37,693 nt of DNA from Lachnospiraceae bacterium UBA7196 (lineage in GTDB: Bacteria; Bacillota; Clostridia; Lachnospirales; Lachnospiraceae), in the NCBI GenBank assembly GCA_002490835.1, contig DKUU01000032.1:446-38138 (forward strand), written 5' to 3'. A program made the translations under genes and the position numbers. The stretch's first letter is position 1; each line of letters starts with the position of its first letter. Under the pieces are notes generated by a model. That model had not been told where the DNA came from and did no database searches. It saw nothing but the letters and a program-made list of their open reading frames with translations. Shown piece by piece: positions 7,571-15,845 of the stretch.

Positions 7571-8266
7571 TTAACTGGAATACGACTCCAAAAACAGATA
7601 CAGCTCCTCCTCGCTGGCCACAGGCTTTCCGGCCATGATCTCCCGCTGCAGGGAATCGGGAAGCCGTTCCAGCAGAATATCCGTGTTCATATAGAGGGTC
7701 TGTCCGTCCTCCTCGCAGACGATGATAAAGTGATCAGCCACCTTTAAATAAAAATGTTTCGGCGTCACATCCCGGTAATATTTGCACACTGCCACCCTGT
7801 CCTTTGAAAAAGCCGTCAATTCCGCCGTCTCAAATCCCTGCTCCAGCTCCGTCAGCGGCGGATTATCACAGTAAGAGGAAAGCTCATCCAGCAGTTCCTC
7901 CCGATTTAAGCCAATATATTTCACCGGCATCGTCTCCTGCGTCTGCGTCGATGTTCCCTTTGTGAGATTCACATTTTCCACCAGATAGAGTGTGTCAGCC
8001 GTCACCACCGGCTCCGGCGTAGCCGCCGCCTCGATCACCTGTCCGGGGCTCTCCTCTTCCTTTGCCGCATCCGCCGCAGGGATCGTCTGCGGCTCCTCGG
8101 GCTCTTCCACGCGCAACTTGTAGGAGTCGGAAACAAGCCCCGTACTCCTGTTATGATAGCGGTTCGGATAGAAAAAGTCCTCCGCCTTCAGCGCGCCATA
8201 GCCGCCAAGCCCCAGCATGACGGTGGACAACGTCAGAAAAAGACTGATACGTTTTACAAGCTTCAT
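7571..8266 (-). CDS. membrane-anchored protein with BofC-like C-terminal domain
   Basis: A 231-residue protein with an N-terminal membrane anchor or signal (about residues 5-25: ISLFLTLSTVMLGLGGYGAL). A low-complexity Glu/Pro/Ala linker follows to about 90. The C-terminal part from about 115 (YIGLNREELLDELSSYC ... FYLKVADHFIIVCEEDGQTLYMNTDILLERLPDSLQREIMAGKPVASEEELYLFLESYSS) resembles the C-terminal domain of the forespore protein BofC, which restrains pro-sigma-K processing in Bacillus. The resemblance is from pattern recall, not a search. It lies between a SpoVB-like flippase and a flavoprotein gene, consistent with a sporulation or envelope role outside the membrane. An AGAGAGG site lies just upstream of the ATG. 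Confidence 0.5.
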   Translation of the reverse strand: MKLVKRISLFLTLSTVMLGLGGYGALKAEDFFYPNRYHNRSTGLVSDSYKLRVEEPEEPQTIPAADAAKEEESPGQVIEAAATPEPVVTADTLYLVENVNLTKGTSTQTQETMPVKYIGLNREELLDELSSYCDNPPLTELEQGFETAELTAFSKDRVAVCKYYRDVTPKHFYLKVADHFIIVCEEDGQTLYMNTDILLERLPDSLQREIMAGKPVASEEELYLFLESYSS

Positions 8267-8338
8267 TCCGTTTTAGACCTCTCTTGTCGGATTTCCTGTA
8301 ATCAGTATCAGCCGATTCCAAATTTTTATGCAGATATC

Positions 8339-9985
8339 TTATAAAATACCAATGTTCCTGCCAAGCAGTATGAAAAGAAAACCTAAGGGTATCTCGTGCA
8401 GTTCCGCCTCCCCGATCACCCGCAAAAGCATCAGCAGGAAAATATAGAAAAACAGTCCCACAAACAAGGCGATCACGATCGTAAGCACATTGCCCGCCAC
8501 ATCAAGAAGCGCCAGCGAAATCAGATACATCGTCACACCGGAGACTGCGGCGGCCGCAAAGGGAAAAGCGACACCCGTAAGCCAATCCGTCCTGTACTTG
8601 ATATGCCTGTTCAAGAGATAATAAGCGCCGACCATATAAAGACCAAAGAACAGGATCAGGGTACAGAGCAGCCCATCCATCCCCAGCTTCATCTGCCGCA
8701 GCAGGATCCAGACGAAAAGCAGATGCAGCGCAAAAGAAGCCGCTGTTGTCAGCATAAGCTCCTTTACAAAATGAAGCTGATATAAAAGCTGCCCGAAAAG
8801 AAAGCAGAAAACAAACACCACGATCAAAGCCGCTCCCTTTCGCAGCCAGTCCGTCAGAACGGCAATCTGCGCCGTAGCCCTTCCGTAACAGCAGGCCGCC
8901 AAAGGCTTTGCCAGCGCCGCCATAAAGATCGCGGTGGGAAAGGCCGCAATGGACCCGTTTTTCATCGCTTTGCCGATCCGCTCCCTCATATTACGGTATT
9001 CCTCACGCTCGTAAGCACTGCCGATCTTTCCGATATGGCCGTGTACAAACAGGCAGGCAAAAGCCGCTCCCATCCCCAAAAGAGGCACCAGCTTACCATA
9101 ATAACAGCCCCACTGCGCCGTACGCAGCTCTCCCTGTCCGGTCACATTCATACAGTAATTAAAAAAACGTTGATCGGCCAGCATATACAGGTTGGACAGC
9201 ACCGCAATCAAAGCAGGCGGAACCAGATTCGCCACCAAAAGACGCTGCAGCTCAAACTGCGTCTCCGCCCGTCTGCTGTTATCCTGTCCGGGCCGCCCTC
9301 TTAATGCGCTCACATAGACCACATAACACAAAAGAAGGTGCAGTATGGCAACGATCTGCGAGAGTAACACCCCCAGCATGGCGCCAAGGGCCCCGTAAGC
9401 ATAGGCATGCGCCTCAAGATGCTTTAAAGCCGCCACTTTCTGCCCATAGGTATAAAAAGCCCGGCCTGCAAGCACGGCCCCGATCATCATGGAAATTTTT
9501 TCAATATACTGGGAATGCGCCACGATCACATTCATCCCGTACCCACTGAAATATCCGCGAAACACCCCCAAAGGAGCCGCCAGAAAAATAGCCAGAGCAG
9601 CGGCCACAAGCGCCATATGACTGAGCTGCTCCAGAACCAGAACATCTGCGATCCATGTAGAAAAAAACAGTGTAAGCACTGCCATCATACCGCCCAGAAA
9701 CAAATTCATGAAAAAGGCTGTCCGAAAAGCTTTACGGGCATTGCGATATCGATCTCTCTTTACCCGATAGCGGATAACTCCGGCCACCGCACGGGACATG
9801 GAAAAAGAAATGACTAGTGTGGTCAATAAAAACACTTCGAATGCCGGCGCGAAAAGTCCTACCCCGGCATCTCCTATAACGCGGGAAAGCGGGATCCGCA
9901 GTAAGAAAAGCAGTATATAGGACACAAGTCCCGCCGAGAGAACGATCCTGTTTTTTAAATTACCGGCCATCCATTGTATACTCAT
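8339..9985 (-). CDS. SpoVB/MurJ-like polysaccharide flippase family membrane protein
   Basis: A 548-residue polytopic membrane protein with about 14 hydrophobic segments spread over its length, the pattern of the MOP (multidrug/oligosaccharidyl-lipid/polysaccharide) exporter superfamily. The opening GNLKNRIVLSAGLVSYILLFLLRIPLSRVIGDAGVGLFAPAFEVF matches the first helices of SpoVB-type proteins (RxxGxxGxGxxxP). In sporulating Firmicutes SpoVB proteins are thought to move lipid-linked precursors for spore cortex peptidoglycan. MurJ-like or capsule flippases are alternatives. Its company with yqfC, yqfD and a BofC-like gene favours sporulation. ATG at 9985 has only a weak site; ATG five codons later is possible. 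A 6-2-6 inverted repeat (ATACAG/CTGTAT, 10008-10021) sits in the short leader. Confidence 0.75.
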   Translation of the reverse strand: MSIQWMAGNLKNRIVLSAGLVSYILLFLLRIPLSRVIGDAGVGLFAPAFEVFLLTTLVISFSMSRAVAGVIRYRVKRDRYRNARKAFRTAFFMNLFLGGMMAVLTLFFSTWIADVLVLEQLSHMALVAAALAIFLAAPLGVFRGYFSGYGMNVIVAHSQYIEKISMMIGAVLAGRAFYTYGQKVAALKHLEAHAYAYGALGAMLGVLLSQIVAILHLLLCYVVYVSALRGRPGQDNSRRAETQFELQRLLVANLVPPALIAVLSNLYMLADQRFFNYCMNVTGQGELRTAQWGCYYGKLVPLLGMGAAFACLFVHGHIGKIGSAYEREEYRNMRERIGKAMKNGSIAAFPTAIFMAALAKPLAACCYGRATAQIAVLTDWLRKGAALIVVFVFCFLFGQLLYQLHFVKELMLTTAASFALHLLFVWILLRQMKLGMDGLLCTLILFFGLYMVGAYYLLNRHIKYRTDWLTGVAFPFAAAAVSGVTMYLISLALLDVAGNVLTIVIALFVGLFFYIFLLMLLRVIGEAELHEIPLGFLFILLGRNIGIL

Positions 9986-10053
9986 CGTTTACCCATTCCA
10001 AACCTTGATACAGGTCTGTATTTATCGTGTTTTTGGCAGTTTCTCATCGTTTG

Positions 10054-10554
10054 TCAGTCTCTGGTGATGCCAAGACCCTGCAGGATCTTTTCCTGCTTTT
10101 CCTCCATCAGACGCGCCTGCGCCTCCTCCATGTGATCGTAGCCGCATAAATGATAAAGGCTATGCGCTAAAAGAAAGGCAAATTCCCGCAGTATACTGTG
10201 TCCGTACGCTTCTGCCTGAGACTCCATGCGCTCCAGATTCAAAATGATATCTCCAAGGAGCAGTTCGCCGCTGTCGGGATCGAAACAGTCCGCAGGGGAC
10301 GATTCCGCGCCGGAAAAATCCCCCGGCCTCGCAAAATCCAGATTGGGAAAAGAAAGCACATCCGTCTCTGCATCCGTCTGCCTGAAATCTTTATTGTATT
10401 CCCGTATTCCCGCCCCGTCTGTCAATAGAAGATTCACCGAAGCTTCGTAGGGACAGTCTTCCGCGTCAAGAACGGCTCCCATCACGTCTGCAAGGACTTT
10501 CTCCGCTAAGAAGGGAAGCTTCTTTTCCGTCTCATTTTCAACGTAAAAAGTCAT
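10054..10554 (-). CDS. ybeY: endoribonuclease YbeY (rRNA maturation factor)
   Basis: Zinc-dependent single-strand endoribonuclease of 16S rRNA 3'-end maturation and ribosome quality control. The 166-residue protein has the family zinc motif HSLYHLCGYDH with His131, His135 and His141 (usual form HGxLHLxGYDH; the Gly is Ser and the following Leu is Tyr here). It also has the TDVLSFP and LLLGDIILNLE segments. It overlaps the end of the upstream PgpH-like gene by 17 bases, in the conserved order phoH-pgpH-ybeY, so translation is probably coupled. Confidence 0.95.
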   Translation of the reverse strand: MTFYVENETEKKLPFLAEKVLADVMGAVLDAEDCPYEASVNLLLTDGAGIREYNKDFRQTDAETDVLSFPNLDFARPGDFSGAESSPADCFDPDSGELLLGDIILNLERMESQAEAYGHSILREFAFLLAHSLYHLCGYDHMEEAQARLMEEKQEKILQGLGITRD

Positions 10555-11722
10555 AGTAAAGCTTCTCCTGAATAAAAATCTTTTTCATCTGATGGATCTG
10601 CGCCAGAGAAATCTCATTGCTCCAAAGCTCGTCCGTCTCAAATTTCTTCTGAAAGACCGTGTCGATGAGCTGGGCATAATCCAGCTCCGCCTTGGGATCC
10701 TTGGCAAACAGATAAAGGATCGAGGAGACGATGCAGTCCGCAAACAGTACCACGACCGTCTCTTTGGAAACCATCTTTGCATCCGGATCCACATACTCCC
10801 GCAGGATCTGTTTCGTCTTTGGCGGAAAATGATATTTATCACAGATTTCAGAAACGTTCTCCCATGTATTCTCCCCTTTTAGTTTACCGATCCGGTGATA
10901 ATAGCCGCAGGCCTTCACCGCCGCGTCGTCTATCCCTAAATTCCTTGCGATCTTATCACCCAGATAGGCCGTATGGATCGCGTGATAGTACTCTTCCTTC
11001 GAAAGCTCCTTGAGCTGGACCAGCAGCGGACATTCCGGATCGTTGATTTCCATATAGCGGTCACGATACCTGTGGATCACCGTGGAGCTTACCAGCTTGA
11101 GACAGACCAAAAGCAGGATGCAGCAGACCATCAGATTGATCGCCGGGATCATGAACTGACCGACAGAGAGCCTGTCTCTGGAAAAGAGGATCACGTTCGC
11201 CGTCAGGCACAGTGTCAAAAGCAGCAGGGAGATCGCCATGGGGATCCCTACCTTAAACTCTTCATCCAGCGTAGAAAACACTAAAATACCGGCCATGCCG
11301 CTGATAAAGTAGAGCCAGAAAACGGCATAATCACAGCCCGCAAAATTCACGGAAAGGAGCAGGCCGAGACTTCCCGCCGCCAGCCCCGTCATCGCGTTGC
11401 TGAACATGCCAAGCATCACGAAAAATACTAAAAAGGGCCATCCGGCGACCGGCAGATAAGGCAGAAAGACCGACGCCACAAGACTGACCAGATAAGTCAA
11501 TGCAAACCGGCCGTAGCGTCCTTCGTTGCGGTAGGTAAAAAATCCGCTGCTCTCGCCAAAGGAGAAAGAAAAGATCACGATGCCCGTTCCCGCCAGCACC
11601 ATAACGATATTGCGGATCATCATCTCCGTCGGGCTCCGGTATAATACGCTGCCCAGCCACGCGATCGCGCCCGCCGCCGGGAACATCAACATAAAGACGA
11701 TGATCCTCCTGATGATATTCAT
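10538..11722 (-). CDS. shortened PgpH-like membrane protein with degenerate HD domain
   Basis: By position (between phoH and ybeY) and domain order this is the counterpart of Bacillus YqfF/PgpH, a 7TM c-di-AMP phosphodiesterase. At about 394 residues it is far shorter than the ~700 of PgpH: the extracellular 7TMR-HDED domain is missing. Hydrophobic segments span about residues 5-215; a cytoplasmic HD-like domain follows. The first histidine is present (YYHAIHTAYLGDKIA, His247), but the signature expected as YYHDIGK reads YYHRIGK (His276-Arg277), losing the metal-binding Asp. Catalysis is therefore doubtful, and it may be a c-di-AMP sensor or scaffold. The start is uncertain: ATG at 11722 lies after the phoH stop and just before the first membrane helix but has no clear binding site; GTG 11752 and ATG 11809 are alternatives. 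Confidence 0.8.
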   Translation of the reverse strand: MNIIRRIIVFMLMFPAAGAIAWLGSVLYRSPTEMMIRNIVMVLAGTGIVIFSFSFGESSGFFTYRNEGRYGRFALTYLVSLVASVFLPYLPVAGWPFLVFFVMLGMFSNAMTGLAAGSLGLLLSVNFAGCDYAVFWLYFISGMAGILVFSTLDEEFKVGIPMAISLLLLTLCLTANVILFSRDRLSVGQFMIPAINLMVCCILLLVCLKLVSSTVIHRYRDRYMEINDPECPLLVQLKELSKEEYYHAIHTAYLGDKIARNLGIDDAAVKACGYYHRIGKLKGENTWENVSEICDKYHFPPKTKQILREYVDPDAKMVSKETVVVLFADCIVSSILYLFAKDPKAELDYAQLIDTVFQKKFETDELWSNEISLAQIHQMKKIFIQEKLYYDFLR

Positions 11723-11738
11723 GTTTTTCAGATTGGTA

Positions 11739-12752
11739 TTATTTTTTTCCACGTTCCTGTTTCCTATTGATTGTTTTTTGTCCGCTGCGCCGTTTTTCTC
11801 TCGCCTCATAATCGTCGTATGCTTTTACGATCTTCTGCACCAGCGGGTGACGCACCACATCCCTGCTGTCGAGCGTGCAAAAAGCGATGTCGTCTATCTT
11901 TGAAAGAACCCGTGAAGCCACGTCCAGACCGGATTTCATGTCAGGCGCAAGGTCCTTTTGGGAAGCGTCGCCGGTGATCACCACCTTCGAACCGAATCCA
12001 ATCCTCGTGAGAAACATCTTCATCTGGGCCGGCGTTGTATTCTGCGCTTCATCCAGGATAATGTAGGCGTTATCGAGCGTCCTGCCGCGCATGTAGGCAA
12101 GCGGCGCCACTTCGATCAGCCCCTTCTCCGTATTTCTCGCAAAGCTCTCCGCCCCCATGATCTGATAGAGCGCGTCGTAGAGCGGCCGCAGATAAGGATC
12201 CACCTTGCTCTGCAAGTCACCCGGAAGAAAGCCCAGCTTCTCCCCCGCCTCGATCGCAGGCCGTGTGAGGATGATGCGGCTCACCTCGTTATTTTTAAAA
12301 GCCGTCACCGCCATCGCCATCGCCAGATAGGTCTTGCCTGTACCGGCCGGGCCGACGCCGAACACGATCATATGATCCCGCATCGCGTCCACATACTGCT
12401 TTTGGCCAAGGGTCTTGGGCTTGATCGGCTTGCCGTTCACCGTATGACAGATACAGTCGCTGTCCATAGCAAGGAGCATGTCCTCCTTATGCTCTCTCCC
12501 AAGCTCTATTGCATACTCCACACTCTGATCCTCCAAAACCGTGCCTCTCTTTGAAAGGGCTAAGAGTTCCCGCACGATCCGCGACGCGCTCTCCGCCGCC
12601 TCGCGGTCTCCCGATATGCGGATCGCGCCGTCCCGATCAACGATCGCCACCCGGAGCTCCTCCTCGATCTTTTTGATATGGGAGTCAAATTCTCCGAACA
12701 GATTCCGCATATGCTCCACAGGCACATCTATGCTGACGGTAACCGATTCCAT
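11739..12752 (-). CDS. phoH: PhoH-family ATPase
   Basis: A 337-residue cytoplasmic P-loop NTPase of the PhoH/YlaK family, thought to act in RNA metabolism together with YbeY. N-terminal KH-like/YqfD-adjacent region of about 110 residues, then Walker A GPAGTGKT near 134-141, LTRPAIEAGEKLGFLPGD near 162, and Walker B IILDEAQN near 231-238, followed by VVITGDASQKDL. The frame is open five codons upstream from a TTG, but the ATG at 12752 has an AAAGGCGAGG site and is the natural start. The order yqfC-yqfD-phoH-pgpH-ybeY is conserved in Firmicutes. Confidence 0.96.
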   Translation of the reverse strand: MESVTVSIDVPVEHMRNLFGEFDSHIKKIEEELRVAIVDRDGAIRISGDREAAESASRIVRELLALSKRGTVLEDQSVEYAIELGREHKEDMLLAMDSDCICHTVNGKPIKPKTLGQKQYVDAMRDHMIVFGVGPAGTGKTYLAMAMAVTAFKNNEVSRIILTRPAIEAGEKLGFLPGDLQSKVDPYLRPLYDALYQIMGAESFARNTEKGLIEVAPLAYMRGRTLDNAYIILDEAQNTTPAQMKMFLTRIGFGSKVVITGDASQKDLAPDMKSGLDVASRVLSKIDDIAFCTLDSRDVVRHPLVQKIVKAYDDYEAREKRRSGQKTINRKQERGKK

Positions 12753-12778
12753 GCCTCGCCTTTCCAAATGATGCCGGT

Positions 12779-14020
12779 CTATTCCTCTGTCTGTCCGGAC
12801 GCCTCCTGCGTGATCTGAACCGCGCGGGTCGGCCGCCTCTTTACGGCGGCTTCCTCAAGCTGCAGTCCGGCAGTTAAGACCCATTTTTCATCATTCTTTT
12901 TTATTGTAACATTTTTTTTGGCAATTTGTACCCCCTTTTCGTTGAAAGTTTCGAGAATTTTGCGAAAACGCTCCTGAAACAGGGCTTTCATCTCCTCATC
13001 CGTATGCTTTTTGATGGCGATCTCATACTCCTGCACCGTCCTTTTCCCATAGTAGACGGGCAGATACAGGTGATCTAAAAGCTGCACCTGCTTTTTTTCC
13101 TCGCTGATGTCATAATACTCGTAGGGAATGCCCAGAAAGCGAAATGCAAGCGCCTTCTCCCCCACACCCAGCACAGGGATGCCTATGGTTTCTCCCGTAT
13201 AGAGCTTCTCCTCATAAGCGACAGCTTCCTCTATGGTGATATTTTTCGCGTAACGCAGGATGATATCCGCATCCGCCTCCACAAATTGATACTTGCGGAC
13301 GGTGGCATCCTCATTGTAAACAGGGATCGCGCCGCTCACCAGCACATCCCCGGCCTGTACGCTCTGACCCTGCGCCACCAGCGGAACGCCCTTTCTGGTA
13401 ATGATATAAGTCACCACCCCGTCCTGCGTCGCGGTCAGATCCATCCCCTGACTGCTCTCTTTTTCTTCTTCCGCTTCGTAGACAGGCATCTCGTTCTCTT
13501 TGATGCGGATAAGAAGGGTAGTCCCTTCCAGCTGTGCGGATGTCCATGTGATCAGATCATAGTCCTCCCGCAGCGCTTGTTCCAGCGGTTCGATCTGCAG
13601 CTTACTCTTTTTCATCGCCGTATGGATCCCCCGCTCCTTAAGATAATCGAGGAGCACATCCTCCGTCAGGGCGTAGTTTCCCTCGATCCTGATATCCCAG
13701 ATAAAGCGGGATGCCAGACACCAAAAGAGGATGCAGCAAAAAAGTCCGGCCACAAAAATCTTTCTGGCTAACATTTTTGACATAAAAAAAGGCACCCCGT
13801 ACCGATGCAGGACGGTTACCCGCGTTCCCGTCTTTTTTAAGAGCGGTTTCAGGGCAAAAAAGCCCTCTATGCTGATGTGCATGGTGTGGTAATCTCCGTG
13901 ATCTTCGATCTCCCACACCAGAATATCATGGTTCCCGCAAAGATTTAAGAGACGCTCCACAGAATAGCCCCACACTTTTATACGCACATACCCTCTGATA
14001 TACTGGATCCAATGAAGCAT
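12779..14020 (-). CDS. yqfD: sporulation protein YqfD
   Basis: A 413-residue membrane protein with the YqfD family layout. The soluble N-terminal region (GYVRIKVWGYSVERLLNLC...) of about 80 residues is followed by one hydrophobic segment near residues 85-107 (KIFVAGLFCCILFWCLASRFIW) and the conserved IRIEGNYALTEDVLLDYLKERGIHTAMKKSKL block. The large extracytoplasmic region follows, with VTYIITRKGVPLVAQGQSVQAGDVLVSG near 225. In Bacillus yqfD is sigma-E-controlled and needed for spore formation at engulfment/stage IV; its exact function is unknown. It lies 19 bases after yqfC with an AGAGGTGA site before the ATG. Confidence 0.93.
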   Translation of the reverse strand: MLHWIQYIRGYVRIKVWGYSVERLLNLCGNHDILVWEIEDHGDYHTMHISIEGFFALKPLLKKTGTRVTVLHRYGVPFFMSKMLARKIFVAGLFCCILFWCLASRFIWDIRIEGNYALTEDVLLDYLKERGIHTAMKKSKLQIEPLEQALREDYDLITWTSAQLEGTTLLIRIKENEMPVYEAEEEKESSQGMDLTATQDGVVTYIITRKGVPLVAQGQSVQAGDVLVSGAIPVYNEDATVRKYQFVEADADIILRYAKNITIEEAVAYEEKLYTGETIGIPVLGVGEKALAFRFLGIPYEYYDISEEKKQVQLLDHLYLPVYYGKRTVQEYEIAIKKHTDEEMKALFQERFRKILETFNEKGVQIAKKNVTIKKNDEKWVLTAGLQLEEAAVKRRPTRAVQITQEASGQTEE

Positions 14021-14039
14021 AGACTCACCTCTGCACGCC

Positions 14040-14327
14040 CTAAAGATAACGGAGCGCGTCGATCCTTCCGCTGATTTTCATATCCTCATTGGTATAGTAG
14101 TCGATGGAGAGATTTTTCCCCTCAAAGCAGATTCTCGCATTCTTCCCCTGCAGGACAATGGACTCTGTGGTATATTCCAAGATCCCTTTGTAATTCTCCA
14201 CAAAGGCTTCCCGATTTCCCGTAACGGTGACAATGGCAGCCCCCAGCATGGTGTCCTTGGGCAGCTTTAAGGATTCCACGATCAGTTCTCTGGACCGCAT
14301 AAAGGGGCGTTTTACTTCTCTTCTCAT
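14040..14327 (-). CDS. yqfC: sporulation protein YqfC (YabP/YqfC family)
   Basis: A 95-residue protein with the YabP/YqfC fold: ESLKLPKDTMLGAAIVTVTGNREAFVENYKGILEYTTESIVLQGKNARICFEGKNLSIDYYTNEDMKISGRID aligns with the known pattern 'lelP.dv....ri.i.G...l.IENh.gil.y....i.l....g...I.G..L.i......e..I.G.I'. It is the usual partner of YqfD and mother-cell expressed in Bacillus. No clear Shine-Dalgarno site precedes the ATG at 14327, unlike almost every other gene here; an in-frame ATG nine codons in is also without one. Only 28 bases separate it from the upstream toroid-protein gene. Confidence 0.9.
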   Translation of the reverse strand: MRREVKRPFMRSRELIVESLKLPKDTMLGAAIVTVTGNREAFVENYKGILEYTTESIVLQGKNARICFEGKNLSIDYYTNEDMKISGRIDALRYL

Positions 14328-14355
14328 AGTACACGATATGCGGGAGGGACGCTAT

Positions 14356-15357
14356 TTATGATAAGGGCTGATTGTTGTCATAATATTGTTTTAGAAAATT
14401 CAATATTTCAATCGTGCAGTCCACTGCCCGATTATGCCTGTAATTTCTGTTACAGGAAAAATAACCAAAATACCCCCACGGATCTTTGGTCTGGGTTCCC
14501 CAATCCCACAAACCGTCCTCTCTCGCGTTTTCCATAAGCCACTTTTCCGCTCTATGCAGATACAGTGCGGAACCTCTGAACTGATTGATATAATTAAATG
14601 TCTTTAACCATCTTCTCGTCTGGGTAGATACGAAATTATCCGGAAGCCTGTCCGGCGTTTTGTCCCAAAAATGTCCGTTTTCGGCGGCATGACGCCCCAA
14701 ATGCCGCAGCATGGCCCCTTCCAGATGATCAGGTAATTCCTCCCGCCTTTTTAGCAGCAGTTCGCTCTGCATGGGCACCAGCCTGTTTTCTCTGGTCAGG
14801 AATACTTCATGCTGTGCCGCCTTGTCTTTCTCATAAGAATATTCCCCGTCCTCATAAGCTCTTCCGGCTATGAACAGCCATTGCTTCCATGTCTCGTCAC
14901 ATAACGGAGAATGTGGCGTAATGGCCTCCAGCAGATTACAAACACTCGCTCTGTGCCATGGAAGCGCCCGCTCGTTTTTCTCCCGGACCTCTTTATGACT
15001 AGGATCCAAAAGCAGTTCTTTCAAATATTCCTCAGCCATAAACAAAATATCCCTGTCCTCCGCCGTCAATCCGATGTAGAGACAGCGTTCGATTCCCACA
15101 CTGGAAGTCGGAATCACAGTTTTCACGGAATAATCCTTTGACTGAAAATTTCCCCAGCCGCCGCGCTCATCCTGCGTTTGATACAGTTCCTCCACGATAT
15201 CGCTTTTCAAAAATGCCGGCCGCAATACAGACAGCTCCGGATCCTCATACGGCACGCCTAAGATAGAGAATCTTACCTTGTAATGAACGGCAGGGTAATC
15301 GCAGAATGCAAGAAGGGCTTTCGCGTGTCGGTCGATATCTTCTCTGGTGATCATCAT
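14356..15357 (-). CDS. toroid-fold (squalene-cyclase/prenyltransferase-like) protein of unknown function
   Basis: A 333-residue soluble protein with no signal peptide. It has QW-type motifs of the alpha/alpha-toroid terpenoid-cyclase fold: LYQTQDERGGWGN near residues 58-70 and MENAREDGLWDWG near 284-297. HYKVRFSILGVPYEDPEL near 25-42 and ERCLYIGLTAEDRDI near 90 look like helical repeats of the same fold. The DxDD motif of squalene-hopene cyclases was not seen, so terpene cyclisation is not supported. A sugar- or lipid-related role is equally possible. It starts 8 bases after the rlmH stop with an AAGGGAG site overlapping that stop, implying coupled translation. Confidence 0.65.
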   Translation of the reverse strand: MMITREDIDRHAKALLAFCDYPAVHYKVRFSILGVPYEDPELSVLRPAFLKSDIVEELYQTQDERGGWGNFQSKDYSVKTVIPTSSVGIERCLYIGLTAEDRDILFMAEEYLKELLLDPSHKEVREKNERALPWHRASVCNLLEAITPHSPLCDETWKQWLFIAGRAYEDGEYSYEKDKAAQHEVFLTRENRLVPMQSELLLKRREELPDHLEGAMLRHLGRHAAENGHFWDKTPDRLPDNFVSTQTRRWLKTFNYINQFRGSALYLHRAEKWLMENAREDGLWDWGTQTKDPWGYFGYFSCNRNYRHNRAVDCTIEILNFLKQYYDNNQPLS

Positions 15358-15365
15358 TTTCTCCC

Positions 15366-15845
15366 TTACTTATGATAAGGTTCCCCATTGATAATGCGGA
15401 AAGCCCTGTAGATCTGCTCCAACAAAACAACCCGCATCAACTGGTGCGGGAAGGTCATCTTCGAAAAGCTGAGCGCAAGGTCAGCCCGTTTCTTAATATT
15501 GTTATGTAAACCAAGTGAGCCGCCGATCACAAAGACAATATGGCTTTGCCCGCGCAGCCCCAGATCTGCAATCTCCTGTGCGAACATCTCAGAGGTAAAG
15601 TTTTTACCCTCAATCTCCAGCGTGATGACGTAAGCGCCCTCCGGCAGCAGTTTTTCGATCCGCCCGCCCTCTTTTTTAAGGATATTCTCCCTTTCCGTAT
15701 CGGAAATCTTATCCGGCGTGCGCTCGTCTTCTACTTCCTTTATCTCCAGACTGCAATAGCGGGAGAGGCGCTTTCCGTATTCCGTGACCGCCTCGCGGTA
15801 GAACGCTTCTTTTATTTTACCGACTGTGAGTAACGTTATCTTCAT
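15366..15845 (-). CDS. rlmH: 23S rRNA (pseudouridine1915-N3)-methyltransferase RlmH
   Basis: SPOUT-fold methyltransferase modifying pseudouridine 1915 of 23S rRNA, using S-adenosylmethionine. The 159-residue length is exact for the family. Conserved features are the opening MKITLLTVGKIKEAFYREAVTEYGKRLSRY, LEIEGKNFTSEMFA, the AdoMet loop FVIGGSLGL near residues 104-112, LSFSKMTFPHQLMRVVLLEQIYRAFRI and the invariant C-terminal end GEPYHK. It overlaps the end of the upstream membrane-protein gene by 29 bases. Confidence 0.97.
   Translation of the reverse strand: MKITLLTVGKIKEAFYREAVTEYGKRLSRYCSLEIKEVEDERTPDKISDTERENILKKEGGRIEKLLPEGAYVITLEIEGKNFTSEMFAQEIADLGLRGQSHIVFVIGGSLGLHNNIKKRADLALSFSKMTFPHQLMRVVLLEQIYRAFRIINGEPYHK

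Noticed and set aside
11739..11809. Start of the PgpH-like protein at 11809
   Set aside because: It would overlap phoH by about 70 bases and add a charged leader without a binding site; ATG 11722 is simpler, though not proven.
14300..14400. Sigma-E-type promoter before yqfC
   Set aside because: Candidate boxes (TCATAAA and CATATCGT) are poor matches and would place the start on the ATG itself; not supportable without mapping.
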